From assembly GCF_041381155.1 (NCBI RefSeq), contig NC_091134.1, positions 40,073,338 through 40,137,337 of the forward strand: DNA of 64,000 nt, given 5' to 3'. The position numbers and the translations under genes were made by a program. The notes beneath the pieces were generated by a model that was not told the DNA's origin, ran no database searches, and saw only the letters and a program-made list of their open reading frames with translations. Numbering within the stretch: position 1 is the stretch's first letter; every line of letters starts with the position of its first letter. This stretch comes from Argopecten irradians. Lineage: Eukaryota; Mollusca; Bivalvia; Pectinida; Pectinidae. Below are positions 1 to 11,600 of the stretch, piece by piece.

Positions 1-721
1 AATTTATTTTCAAAACGTTAATTCGAACCAAAGTATTCCCAGTACGTCAGAATTCTGGAAATGAAATCAAACCGACGTGAATATTATGTACATAATAAAA
101 GCGCGAAAATATGGTTTGAAAATAGGTTTGTGTAGTATACTGTCTAGCGATCACTGAGACATTCCAGGAGAATATTCAAAAAGTAATGTTGGACGTGACG
201 AACGATATATTATTGATTTGTATATACCTTTTCAAGACAGTGACATCTGCAAAGTCATGATCGACACGCTGTAAATAAATACCTGATAATTAGAAGAATA
301 CTGTCATTCCTACCTGCTAAAATGACCGTGATAACTGCAATTATCACCCTTTTGTGTTAGCATCCACTAGTACACGAGAAAGTAATTATAATTACAGCAT
401 ATGCCAATTTTTTGTATTGGGATAGTCAAACAAGAGTTCACCACAATGCTTATCCTTTTGATATAAAAAGCACTGAATAAATCACAATAAACATCCACCT
501 AATATCAGTTTAGTTTATCAATCATTTCCCCAAACCATTTCAAACTACAGTCGATACACACCATAAACTCCCCAGACTCCTGTATCTGTCAAATATTGCA
601 TAAAGGGCATGTTCACGTTTTAATGTTTCTATTGGGGCTATAAGACAAAAAAACTAAATTGGATTACGTCATGAAATTAATTCCTCCAAATGGATCATGG
701 TTTTAAAGAATTCCCGATATA
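1..721. other. non-coding, no gene seen
   Basis: AT-rich sequence with no open frame of convincing composition. It may hold upstream exons or regulatory DNA of the GPCR gene that follows, but nothing supports a specific call. Confidence 0.5.
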
Positions 722-895
722 TTGTTACCAGCACCCCACCTCTGGGTCGCGAGTTCGCATCCTATTTGGTACAAATACCAGGTACTGACCGTATGTCGGT
801 GGTTTTTCTCAAGGAACTTTGACTTCCTTTCACTTGGCACGTCCTTAAGTGAGTTGATAAGACGTAAGACAAATCCAACCAAACCAATAACGTAT
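722..895 (+). repeat. tRNA-derived SINE, copy 1
   Basis: The segment has a pol III box-B-like motif at 751-761 (gagttcgcatc) inside 'gggtcgcgagttcgcatcc', then a body with 'ggtggtttttctcaagg' and 'ggcacgtccttaagtga'. The same order of blocks recurs at 46425-46600. Two diverged copies with a shared internal promoter motif support a SINE. The body resembles the bivalve SINE type whose tail reads 'cacgtccttaaatgaccctgg'. Boundaries are approximate. Confidence 0.65.
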
Positions 896-2012
896 CCAAC
901 AAGCCTTTCCAGTAATATAAATCGCATTTTGTTGTCTAGGAAAGGAATTATTTTAAAATAGATAATTATGACTAAAGGCAATCCCGAAGGCAATGAATAG
1001 AAAAAGATTACCTTTGTATGGTGCATCAATTCACAGAACTTAAGTTCACCAATACAGAATTATCTATAGGGGTAACACGATGAATGAACAAAGATAGTTA
1101 TTTTCATATCATACATCCATGCTTTATTTATTATTTTCCGTTTTCATTTCTCTCAGAAAGTAACTTAAAACCAGGGATAGAATCTGAACCTTTTATTGTG
1201 TATTTTGCAAAGAAAACCGTCACTGTTTCTATGGTAACCATGAATGGTGATACTGCTCGTTTTCGTGTTAAATCAGCTTTGACTTTTCGTATTTACCTGA
1301 ATGTAATCAGAACTAAAAAAAAACATTTTGTATAATTCTAAGCACCGATTAAATTTTGTTAATTCAATTTACACAATATATATTTATGGGTGTATTTTGA
1401 TATTTGTACCGATGAAATTAGAACATAAAAAGTGGGTCTTAGCGTATTTAATAACAAGCTTAGTTAAGGAGTAGCCAATTAACTTACATTTCCGATATAG
1501 ATATTTCATTAATTATTACAGTAAGGTAAACTGTATGACATAAATAAATAAATAAATTGAAAATACGGAAATCTAATTAAACTGCAACTTGAAAAATATA
1601 ACATAAACAATGCGACACAATTAAATTGAAATTTATACTCTTACTATTAGTAATAAAATGAATATTAAAGAGAAATCACTTCATGTCTGTTGTTATGACT
1701 TATTTGCCCTCAATGAAAAGCTTATAAATGACATAATCTTTACTGCTATCGAAGTGTTGCGCGCAAGTATTTTAATCGGTAAACAGCTTACAACGCGACG
1801 GCACATCTATAGAGGTCTTAATAAGTGTAAAATGTTGTACTTACGTTCACAGATCGTTCTACAGCAATTTAAGTTCTGTAGTATTATTTCTGAAAATGAC
1901 CAAAACTAGCGATGATAACAGAACTAAGAAAATAACTTTTATTAACAGTCATTTTTCTCTTTTCTGAAATATGTATACCAGGTACTCCAACAAACTCTTT
2001 TGTGTTTTTCAG
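896..2012. other. non-coding, upstream of GPCR exon
   Basis: No recognisable gene. The run ending at 2012 (tgtgtttttcag) is a good splice acceptor for the GPCR exon, so part of this stretch is probably intron. No upstream coding exon could be identified by eye. Confidence 0.5.
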
Positions 2013-3517
2013 TGAGCCCAAAAGACGTTTCCTTCACGCGCCCAATGGGTGAAGAAGTGTTTCCGATCTCCTTCTCTGTTACACTAACGTTGTTGATAGC
2101 AGCACAGTTTCTACTGGGACTTATACTTAACCTCGGAATAAGGATCAATTCTGTATCACAGCAAATTTTCCAGGTGAAGAGAGGTAATTTGTTTGTGAGG
2201 ACTCTGGGCTGGATTGACACTGTAATATGCCTGACACTTATGCCTTGTACATTCGCGATCCTCATCATGTTCCCAAAAGTCAACATCATGCTCTGTGCCT
2301 TTCACGAGGGTGTTATTTCCATGTCGATTTCAGCAACAACAACATGTGTGTTATTCATATCTCTGGATCGTTATGGTGCCATTGTTACGCCTACAGTTCA
2401 GCGACTGACACATAAAAACTTTCATTTCGTGAACCTGTTGATTGGCGTGATGTCTATATTAGGATTCCTGTTACCTGTTATTTGCCTCTGTTTTGTCACT
2501 CCTACCGATTCTTTGACACAAATAATACCTTCTGGTGTGTTTTGTCGTGATCTTCTATTACGCGCAAGTTCTTTCTACATTTACGAAGTTTATTTTGTTG
2601 TCTTAGCTTCAATTTCTACAATTACAACTACAATAGCGTACGTGAAAATATACAACATTGCTAAAAGAAGGATGAAGGCAAGAGCATCAAATGTCAACAA
2701 TAACGATAGCAGTAATACAAGCAACGCAAGACTTGTCAATAAAATTCAAGAAAGGAAAACAACATGGCTTACACTTGCGATAGTAAGCACGTTTTTCCTT
2801 TCCTGGGGGCCTTATATTCTTATTGCCATTATACAATTACTTGTTCACACCACTCTGCCGTTAGAGATGTCCAAAATGTGTCTTCTTTCTCTTGGGATGA
2901 GTTCAACTGTGTTGCATCCAATATTTTATACATTTCTCAATAAAAAGGAAAGTCGCCATGATCAGCTGAGAAGAATAATGATAGAAGCAGGTAGAAACAG
3001 ATTACGCGAGCAGCAAGCGAAGGAGACAACTTCATCGGTTCACAATCTTGTACAAAGGTCCATTTCACAAAGTATCTCTATTGGGGTCGGTAATAAACAT
3101 GACCTGGAAATCTTTACCACGTACCAGGAGCACAAAAAGAACAGTTCAAGGGACAATGAGACAGATGATGTGTTTAAAGAGAACCAGATTCATATAACTC
3201 CAAAACTTGTTTCTGGTCGAAATCGAGGCGACAGGCGGTCAATCAATCGTAATGATGGTGAAGCGTCTTTACCGGAAACGATTTCCACACGAATCTCGTT
3301 ATCATCTCGTTCCTCCGTGACTCACGATTACACGGACTTACAGAGTTTTCCGAGTATTGACAATCAGTTACCATTATCTCGTACAAGATCACTGGACACA
3401 AATAAATGGTCTTCACGTATAACGGATTCGTTTACTGTGGAGTCTAATAAAGGAAATGCCTTACTGACTAGGAATAGCAGTCTAGGACACTATACAAACG
3501 CTGCATTTGAAAATTGA
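2013..3517 (+). CDS. GPR22: GPR22-like rhodopsin-family GPCR, last exon
   Basis: This is a seven-transmembrane receptor closest in my memory to vertebrate GPR22, an orphan class A receptor. The open frame runs to TGA at 3515-3517. Counting from the in-frame ATG at 2045 (490 aa), hydrophobic segments lie near residues 7-30, 52-74, 88-106, 128-151, 178-203, 241-264 and 278-297. Family marks are 'FHEGVISMSISATTT' in TM3, LDRY at 107-110, a likely disulfide pair C84/C167, SWGP in TM6, and HPIFY in place of NPxxY in TM7 (GPR22 has HPLLY). The third intracellular loop is Asn/Ser-rich and the tail is long and Ser/Thr-rich, giving a protein longer than human GPR22 (about 430 aa). Translation from ATG 2045 would leave only six residues before TM1, while GPR22 has a longer N-terminus. 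The strong acceptor ending at 2012 therefore suggests an upstream exon. The ligand is unknown. Confidence 0.85.
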
Positions 3518-3994
3518 GTACAATCTAGTTATCAAAAAATATAATTCATCTTTTACTATTAAATCGATCCTGTTAATGATGAGACTATATATTGTTATGG
3601 TATGAGGATTATATCCACAAGTGGATCGGATCGAGTAGAATGGTATGAAATGTTAAGTTTATTATTTTAAATCAATCATGTACAAATCAACACCCATTAT
3701 ACTTAATATTCAAATGAATTCTTGAAAAATGTAGGAGGAGCATTTCAGGTAATCATTATTATACAATATGATTTTACGATTATTGCTTATATCTTATGGA
3801 ATAATTCAGTAAAATATATTTTTGTATAAATGAACTTCACTGTTGCTTTCAACAATCTAATTTTGTATGCATGGGTAATGTGTAAAAGCTCATTTATGAC
3901 TTTGATCAATAGATCTAATCCGTAAATACAATACAAACACACAATTTATTCACGTTGCTTACATATAATGTAATTCATAGTTTTACACATATTT

Positions 3995-4000
3995 AATAAA
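3995..4000 (+). terminator. candidate poly(A) signal of the GPCR gene
   Basis: An AATAAA lies 478 bases after the GPCR stop, followed by an A/T-rich run. In such AT-rich DNA the motif is common, so this is only a candidate. Confidence 0.3.
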
Positions 4001-4517
4001 AAACAAAATTTTAAATGAAATTCGATTAAGCTTTTTTGCTATTATTTTGTTCAAATTACAAATATACCTTCGACAGGTTTTTATCTGACAATGCCGTCCT
4101 CTTACTGGGCAATAAAAGACAGATCACTGCACAGTAAATCCTTATTATTCCAAGGTTTGATTCATTATATATAGCGATAGAGTTCGACCTTTGACGAAGA
4201 CAACTTGAACATCAGATACATTTAAGAGAAGTAGTTGGATGGAACATATTGGGGAGTATAAGGATAGACGTCATAACTTTATAAGATGATATATCCTTCC
4301 CGATGCAAGGTCAATGCTGTTCAGTGATTATTATGTGATATTTTTTTACTGAATTGTCACTTAAATTTCCTTTTCCAATGACGCAAAAACGCCTACTTGT
4401 CAGGAGCACCTAATTGCGTTTTACTGGCAACTTTTGTGGCGGCTTAAAACATTTTCTGCTTCATTTTGTGCCATCGAAACGATATCAATATGTAGAGAAC
4501 GACATCATTTATTGCAG

Positions 4518-4897
4518 GGTTATCTGCCCTAGCGGGTAGGTATTGGTTGGGACGTCATGCGTTTGTGAGCATAACGCGATACTTCTTACATCTTGTAAGT
4601 TTTCTTATGTATCGTTTTCCTGTAAACTAATCTAGATTTACTTGTAAGTAGTCACGATTTGAATACGACGTCCACCGTTTTAAAAATAAATACAGGGACA
4701 CAATGTATTAAGTAATCGCCATGACGTAATATTCTTTGACCCGAGGTCAACAGACGGCCAGTTTGTAAGCCGTTGATACATATGTAGAGGTGATTGCGGG
4801 GACCGCAATGAACCCTGGGAGAGATTGGAAAACGACGTAAGTTGTGCTCCCAAAATAATGACGTAACAATCGAAAGCTACCCGCAAGGGAGCTAACT
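4518..4897. mobile_element. MITE with about 55-bp terminal inverted repeats
   Basis: The left end reads 'gttatctgccctagcggg' and runs into 'gacgtcatgcgtttgtgagc'. The reverse complement of the right end reads 'gttagctcccttgcggg' and runs into 'ttacgtcattattttggg'. The two align over about 55 bases. No transposase is inside. Related ends occur at 32039-32178 and near 50590-50650, so this is a dispersed non-autonomous DNA element. Confidence 0.65.
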
Positions 4898-7317
4898 ATG
4901 TAATATGCAAAGACGGAGTAGGTAAGTTTAAGTTGTTTTTATTAAGGTTACGAAAGTTGAAAGTATTTTTATCATAATTTTTTAAATTGGTAGTTTCATT
5001 TTGTTTACATTGACTGTCTGCTAGCTTGATTCTAGATTGCTAGGTGACGTTAATAGAAAGGTGAAAGTGACCTCCCTGAGCTTCAATGTACAAACAGTAA
5101 TATAATTTTAGGTAAATCTTTTACCAAATATAAATATATACTTGTTATGAATGCAGTTTAAAGGATTTCGAATTGTGAAAGAGCTATCTCCCCTGACCCG
5201 GCGATTGAACTCTTATCGATGTCATGTGTTTTGTTCTTATTGCTTATTGTGTGCATTGATTTACTGTACTGCAAAAATTAAAGCCTAACTGAATTACTGG
5301 CATAATATTGAGTTTATAACAAGAAAAACAATATTTGGTATAAAATACTTCGTTTCCGGTTTGCGAGAAAGTTTGTCAATTCTACATACATGTTTATATA
5401 TGATTTACATAGATTAACGTTACCGAGACATCTCTATCACAAGAGTTCGATTCGTGAACGGGCCTTCAGTCTTCAGCCCGTTCGAGCTGCGCTCTCTACA
5501 ATACTGTAAACATACTTATTTTGGAGCGGTACTTCAGGATGTACTCCTCTGAGAAGTCAAAATTTTCTTGCATTAAACTTTTTTTTCTCGTATAGATTTT
5601 TGGAAATAGGAGTTCATACCATTTAAATATTTATTATTTTTCATTATTTTAGAGTAAAAAATAAAAGTGCTCAAATTACTATTAAATGTAAAAATAAAGT
5701 GACAAAAGCGTATAATTTCACGCATTAATGCTCAATATTTTAATTACCACGAACCTAGTAAAGATTTACCGCAAAAATTAGCTCGATACCGCTAAAAATA
5801 CTGGCGCAGTGATGATTTAAGTAAAAGCAATTTAAGCAAAAAATGGTAAAACTTTGACTCTATAATCAAAGCGACAAAAGGCACATTTTCAAAATGGCCG
5901 CTAAATGGGCCATTTCTTATAATCCCTGTATAAAAGAAATCTACTAAAAATATAAATATAATTTTGCATCTGGCAACTTGCTACAGATATTGATAAATTG
6001 TATTTGAAAATATCATAACTTCTTTAATCTTTGTCGAAACGAGACTTCAACGGGACTGAAACCTCAGAAGAATACATCCTTCAAGCTAAAATTTATCTTA
6101 ACAGGAAGAGCGATGATAAATTCGTAACAGTTGATATGCATTTTCTTACAAAACATATTTAAGCGCCAAATCTCGGGCATGAAATTCGCTTAAATATCAT
6201 TACGGTAGGCTGAGATATGAACATTTACAGTTGATATACTAGAAAAAGACGTATAACACAATACGATTCTCTTTCGTGTGTCTTGGGACGCATTTATGGC
6301 AACAAAATCTCAAATATCACAGGGATATAAAATGTTTTAGATCATCTAAAAAGTACATGTAAAAACAATTATCAATCTGGTGCGATTGAACTAAAAGCAA
6401 GCTGCACGTTGATGTATAGAAATAATACCTGGTTAAAATACATGACACATTCCAACACAATTGTCCAATATACATATATGTATAGCATTGGAGAAATAAT
6501 GATTATATTAACATTATAATCAAATCTATAAACTGAACTGTATTGATAAATAGTAACAAATAGCATGTTAAGTCATCATATAGTAAAGTGTCAGTTAAGA
6601 AAATCAGTTACCTTAATGAATTATTTGATGAAGTGTGTAATGGAAATAACAGCCTTTAAAGTATCTCTAGCATACATTCAAAACATCTTATTTAATTCTA
6701 AAACAGTATAGCATGATATCGATCTGAATAACTATACAGATTTGTATTCTCTAGCTTAAATGTTACATTTTCCTTCTGTTATCACAAATTGACATTAATG
6801 ATGAACGCAAAATGAGATGTCACCATTATACGTAGCGGTGCTGACTATTTTGTATTTTGTTCTAGAATTCCACTAACGTCATAACTTCAATCACGTTCTA
6901 TTGTAATGGTGGGAATATCTGGTTCTTTTTGAGTAATTATATGTAATTGGGTATTTCAATACCTGAAACAGTAATACCTGTACAGTATGCATACGGGTGC
7001 ATCCATTCATTTCCAAAATTTAGCTTAGACTGTCTCAAATGACAGCAATTGGTCGTATTCACCGGAAAATCATACTAATGTCAAACCTTAGAATGACATA
7101 TAATTACAAATGGCAGCCATTTACACATCATATGTCATGTAGTCATATAATAACAATGCGCTGTAAACGTGGGCATTTTCGCGTGGGTTTATCAAAGTCT
7201 CATGCCTTTACTTCAGACAAACAAGAACAAGAATATATTTTGCAGTTCCAATACTTAATTACCACTGTGCATATTCGCAGAATATTGTAATGATTGACAT
7301 CAACAGATTTTCCCATA
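4898..7317. other. intergenic, no gene seen
   Basis: AT-rich intergenic DNA. Short open frames here have no recognisable domains and unconvincing composition. No RNA gene or clear repeat array was found. Confidence 0.5.
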
Positions 7318-7414
7318 TTATGGAGATATAACGCCAAATCCGAGTGTACCCTAAATAAACAGCGAATCGGTTTATGATGAGAGTACACTAAGATATTTGT
7401 GTTATATCTCCATA
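7318..7414. mobile_element. short palindromic element
   Basis: The ends 'ttatggagatataac' and 'gttatatctccataa' are exact inverted repeats around a short core, the form of a very short fold-back element or deleted MITE. Confidence 0.5.
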
Positions 7415-7423
7415 ACATTAAAA

Positions 7424-7612
7424 AATCTTTTCAAATAAATCCTTATAATTCTATTTACTGAAGTCATTGTCTTCAAAATTCAAAATTCCTATTTTGGAAC
7501 TCTTCTTTCTATGAAATCATTAAGACGTTATCTCAGAAAATCAGAAGCGACGTTACAAATGGCGACATCATATATTTCCTTTATAGGCTGACAACGTAAA
7601 TGTTTAAGCTTT
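7424..7612 (+). repeat. dispersed repeat, copy 1
   Basis: This stretch matches 63705-63893 in order and wording: 'caaat.a.tccttataattc', 'aaaattcaaaattc', 'tctatg', 'cagaagcga', 'aaatggc/aacggc', then a 'ttcctttaya/cggct' block. Two copies at opposite ends of the window show it is a dispersed repeat. The class is not clear. Confidence 0.55.
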
Positions 7613-7699
7613 TGATAGGTAGTCAAATTTTGCTTTCGTGTCAAAACAGGTGTTGATTGTTACGCTAAGTCAGCTTTCAAACTATTCGCAGCAAAAAGA

Positions 7700-7812
7700 T
7701 GTTCAAGTTATACATCTTAAATAACGAAGTTATTTGTACATATTACGAAGTTATTTATACATCTTAAATAACGAAGTTATTGATACATCTTAAATAACGA
7801 AGTTATTCATAA
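7700..7812 (+). repeat. short tandem repeat, about 31-bp unit
   Basis: About three to four copies of a unit containing 'acatcttaaataacgaag' and 'ttattgatac'. One copy is partly deleted. Confidence 0.75.
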
Positions 7813-8387
7813 GTAAAATTAATGTTTGCACTAGTTAAACATTTTATAGAATTGGAATATGTGAAAATGTCCATGCCGTGAATAATTCTACTTTAATAGT
7901 ATCGCCAGTAGCCTTCTGATTCATACTATACATGGTGTACAATAGAAAAACCAAGAATTAAAGCATGACTTCCACTGATCTTAATACATGTATTTAAATA
8001 CTGTGATATCAAAGAAAATACTTGACTAGACAATGAAATACTGTGCATTTTTATGATTACATAAGTATCAAAACGTGAGAAGATATGCTAACATTTCATA
8101 TTTACTTAAAGGACTCGCTCACAATCAGACTCCTCCCACCATTTCTCCTTATACTGAGTATCCACCATATGCTATGTTCTGAGTTTATGCTTAAGTTCCC
8201 AATTTGATCATTCTATGAGATTAACAAAACAATTTTATCATTCTGTAAGATAAACAAACGTGGTAATGCTGGTGGAACAAGTAATATTTTCCACAAGATC
8301 TTATACATGTAATAAGCTTTATCTAAAAGTAAATTAACCTTAAAGTAAATCACTGCGAAAATCTCATTACAATAAGGCCAAAAAAAT

Positions 8388-8585
8388 ATGTCTGTTTAGG
8401 GTTACCCGACTGACCCTAAGTTTTTAACGCCGACCCTGTTTTTCCCCCCACTATTCTACAAAAAAAAACAAAAGTCGGGATTTCGATCTCAGACTCCGGT
8501 TCCGGCCATTATTTTAGAGTGAAAGACAAAATCCTCCCGACCTACCGATCCTATTTTTTCTGCCAATGTAACCCTAAACAGACAT
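8388..8585. mobile_element. MITE with 20-bp terminal inverted repeats
   Basis: The left end 'atgtctgtttagggttac' and right end 'gtaaccctaaacagacat' are exact inverted repeats. The core has matching halves (gaccctaag...; gtcggga...cccgacc). It lies 66 bases beyond the FAM221A stop codon and may be part of that gene's 3' UTR. Confidence 0.75.
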
Positions 8586-8650
8586 TTCTTGGACCTAAGT
8601 GATACCAGACTATCAGGAACTGGATTTATACTAAAAAAGGTTTAAAAACA

Positions 8651-11600
8651 TTATTTAGGAGGCGGTTTGGTTGTTCTCTTTCCCACAGACCTAGAGGCGG
8701 GAAGTGCCTTTGCTCGCCCTCTTGCTCGCTCCGCTTTTTGCTAAACACAAACAATGATGGAATTTCATTTAAGTAAACAGCTAAGATAGCTGTTCAGAAG
8801 ACAAAATGACATTCTAACACCGAAAATAAGACTCTATCTATCTATATATATATGCAGCTCTTTTATCATTCTTGGATTCGTCAGTTAGATTATGAAGAAT
8901 AAGTGTTAATAATAACAAAGCAACAATGGAGAACGGAAAAGACTTATTCTCCTGTTTATGTATTTAAATCTAGTGAACTTTCGAATTATTTTAATGTATT
9001 TCAGTCAATATTGGCTATATAAAATAACATATAATATAAAGTATCTCATATCAAATGTAATATAAACATCTCGTAATTTGTTTCTTCTCCTCCAAAATTT
9101 GAGACAGAACTTACCCTTTCTTGATATCTTCGTTCAAAGTAGTCCATATCAGTTTCCCCTGGACGTCTCATGGCCGACATACGCTCGGCCAGATCAGCGT
9201 CCGTCTCGTCTGAACCTCCTGCCGCACCTCCTGAGTAACAAACCATGTTAACAACATGATGACAGATATCTCTTGTGTTGTCATTAACAGTCAAATATCA
9301 TTATCTCGAAGTCGGTAAATCTTTGCAAAACTTATAATTATCCCGGTATCATTCAAATTAAGTAAGATAATTGTAAAGTTTGTTTGACACTAAAGAAATA
9401 CTTCGACTAAAGCAAGGTTCGAGTTGTAGGAATTCGAATAGCCGAGTGTCCGTTATTTCTTATCTGTACCACTAACTAGATCAATCATCAAGTTAGTAAA
9501 ATTGATTATACATTACCTGCTAGCGCTCTTTGCTTCATCTGATGATGTTTGATAGATTGGACATTTCCTCGTAAGAAGGGATGATCCGCTGCTGTTATAG
9601 GCTGGTCAAGGAACTCTAATGGTGGAGCACCTGTTTAAGCAAAAATAAACACAATACATCCAGCACAATATAAAGATTGAGTCAGATGTGGAGCAACCTC
9701 CTTAAGGTACCTTTACTCACAATGATTCTCATGAGTGTTTTATTGCTGGCTAAGTGGATGTGAGGTAAGTCGTTATCTATTTGTTCTTACCACTACCAGT
9801 AACCTTGGATGCTTAGTTCTGCTATCGATGTGACAGTTCCATTAGGATGCTGCAAAGTCTGGGCATCAAACTTATTTTAATGGAATACTAACTTAAAATA
9901 CCTACAAGTAATATTGAGTAAGGATTGTCATCAACTCTAACTGAAACTTTACTCCATTCGATCATTCCTTTGTATATCCTTTCTATTCTCCGTTTCAGCT
10001 TTACGACAACAGTACCAGACGTTTCGTCTACTTTCATTATGGAAAAGAAAAAATCAGGTATATAGCAATGAATTATAAGAAACATATTGCAAAAACACAC
10101 TAACGGTTCTAAAATGGTTCATTATTTTGTATTGAAGAAAACACTTTCGGATGGCCAACGCTATGTTGAAATTGGGTAAACCTTCAAAGAAACGTTTGTC
10201 ATAACTATTAGAACGTTAACGAACCCTGTGTTTATCAACACGGGTTTGTTTCCATATGAAGCGACGTAAGTTGAAGAGAATATTGGAATAGGTATGTGGC
10301 GTAACATAGACAATTGAGTGCTTCAATTTCACCTACCATAATAGAGGGACAAATTAAGACCCCAACATTTAAATATCACGATGTTACTATTTTTAGAGCT
10401 ACAAACTGAACATTCTAAATCATAAGTTTTCGATGCAAAGATTTCCATGTTTAAAAAAAGAGGACATCCCTTGTTTTGAAATGGCTAATAGGGTGTTAAA
10501 ATTAAACAGCGTTGGAAAGATGGATTTTCTAGAGTAGTGAGAAGCATAGTGAAAAGTTATTAAAAGTATCAAATCATCAAAATTCCTGAATTTTTGTCTG
10601 TCGGAAACTGCGAAATCGAAATCATTTATTTACGTTGAATTAAGATTTCCCTCGACATACGGTACAGATTATGTCACCAATAGAAGGCTATTATAACACT
10701 TGACCTGTAATCACTTTGTAGTTTTTATTTCTATTGAGAATCTCAACACTTTCCAAATTGAATGAAAGTAATTTAACATTCTATACGAATGGTTTTGAAC
10801 CAAGAAGTGCTTGTGTTATTGTTCCTTTGTCCTTGAAGATAAGATCTACATAATACAACGGGTAAAAATCTATGATCTGCATTAAAATATAGCTGCACTC
10901 TATTTAAAATTCCTTAATAGAATATCGACCCAAACAGGATAGTATTTGTAAATCGATTATTTAAAGAATGGGAATCAATAGTAATACCAAGGTGAACAAC
11001 TCAGACCAGCAATGGAAAAAAGGGTTGTTTTTTTCAATAGTGTTTCAACATGAGAACTTCATCAACAAAACCAAACATAACAGAGTTTAAGGCTCGAGTG
11101 AACTGTCATTCACCCAATATGATATTAACATGACTAATATGTTTTTGGAATCTAAGCCATATAACTTTCACAATAACATGTTCCGGCCTCAGAAATAGAA
11201 GAGTTTATCAGCGGTTTAGGGATTTATGGGTAAACTGGTATAACATGAAATTACGACTGTGTATTTATTAACGTTAATGTTCTGATTTTTTTGTGATTGC
11301 ACTAATGTGGTAACCATGACAATAATACCGAGAATGCACAATTTTGCACCAAAATCAGGAAAGATGTATATGACCTGCGCCTCTATGCATTCAGTTACCA
11401 ATCTTTATATACCGGTGATTGATATTTGCAGAGCGCTGGACAGCACAAAACACTTTACAATCAGCTTTTCATACATATATATGTTTAATGATAATTTTTT
11501 TAATCCATGCAGTAATGTTCTTTGCATAGAACTGAAGTATACCAGATTTAACAATACTTCAAAAACATACATCTGCAATGATGGGAGTCACAAAATCTAA

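Noticed and set aside
9888-10100. Possible extra FAM221A exon on the minus strand (peptide with 'VVVKLKRRIERIYKGMIEW')
   Set aside because: The composition is coding-like, but it has no counterpart in FAM221A and is not needed, because exons 5 and 6 join in phase around it. Left as an unexplained intronic frame.
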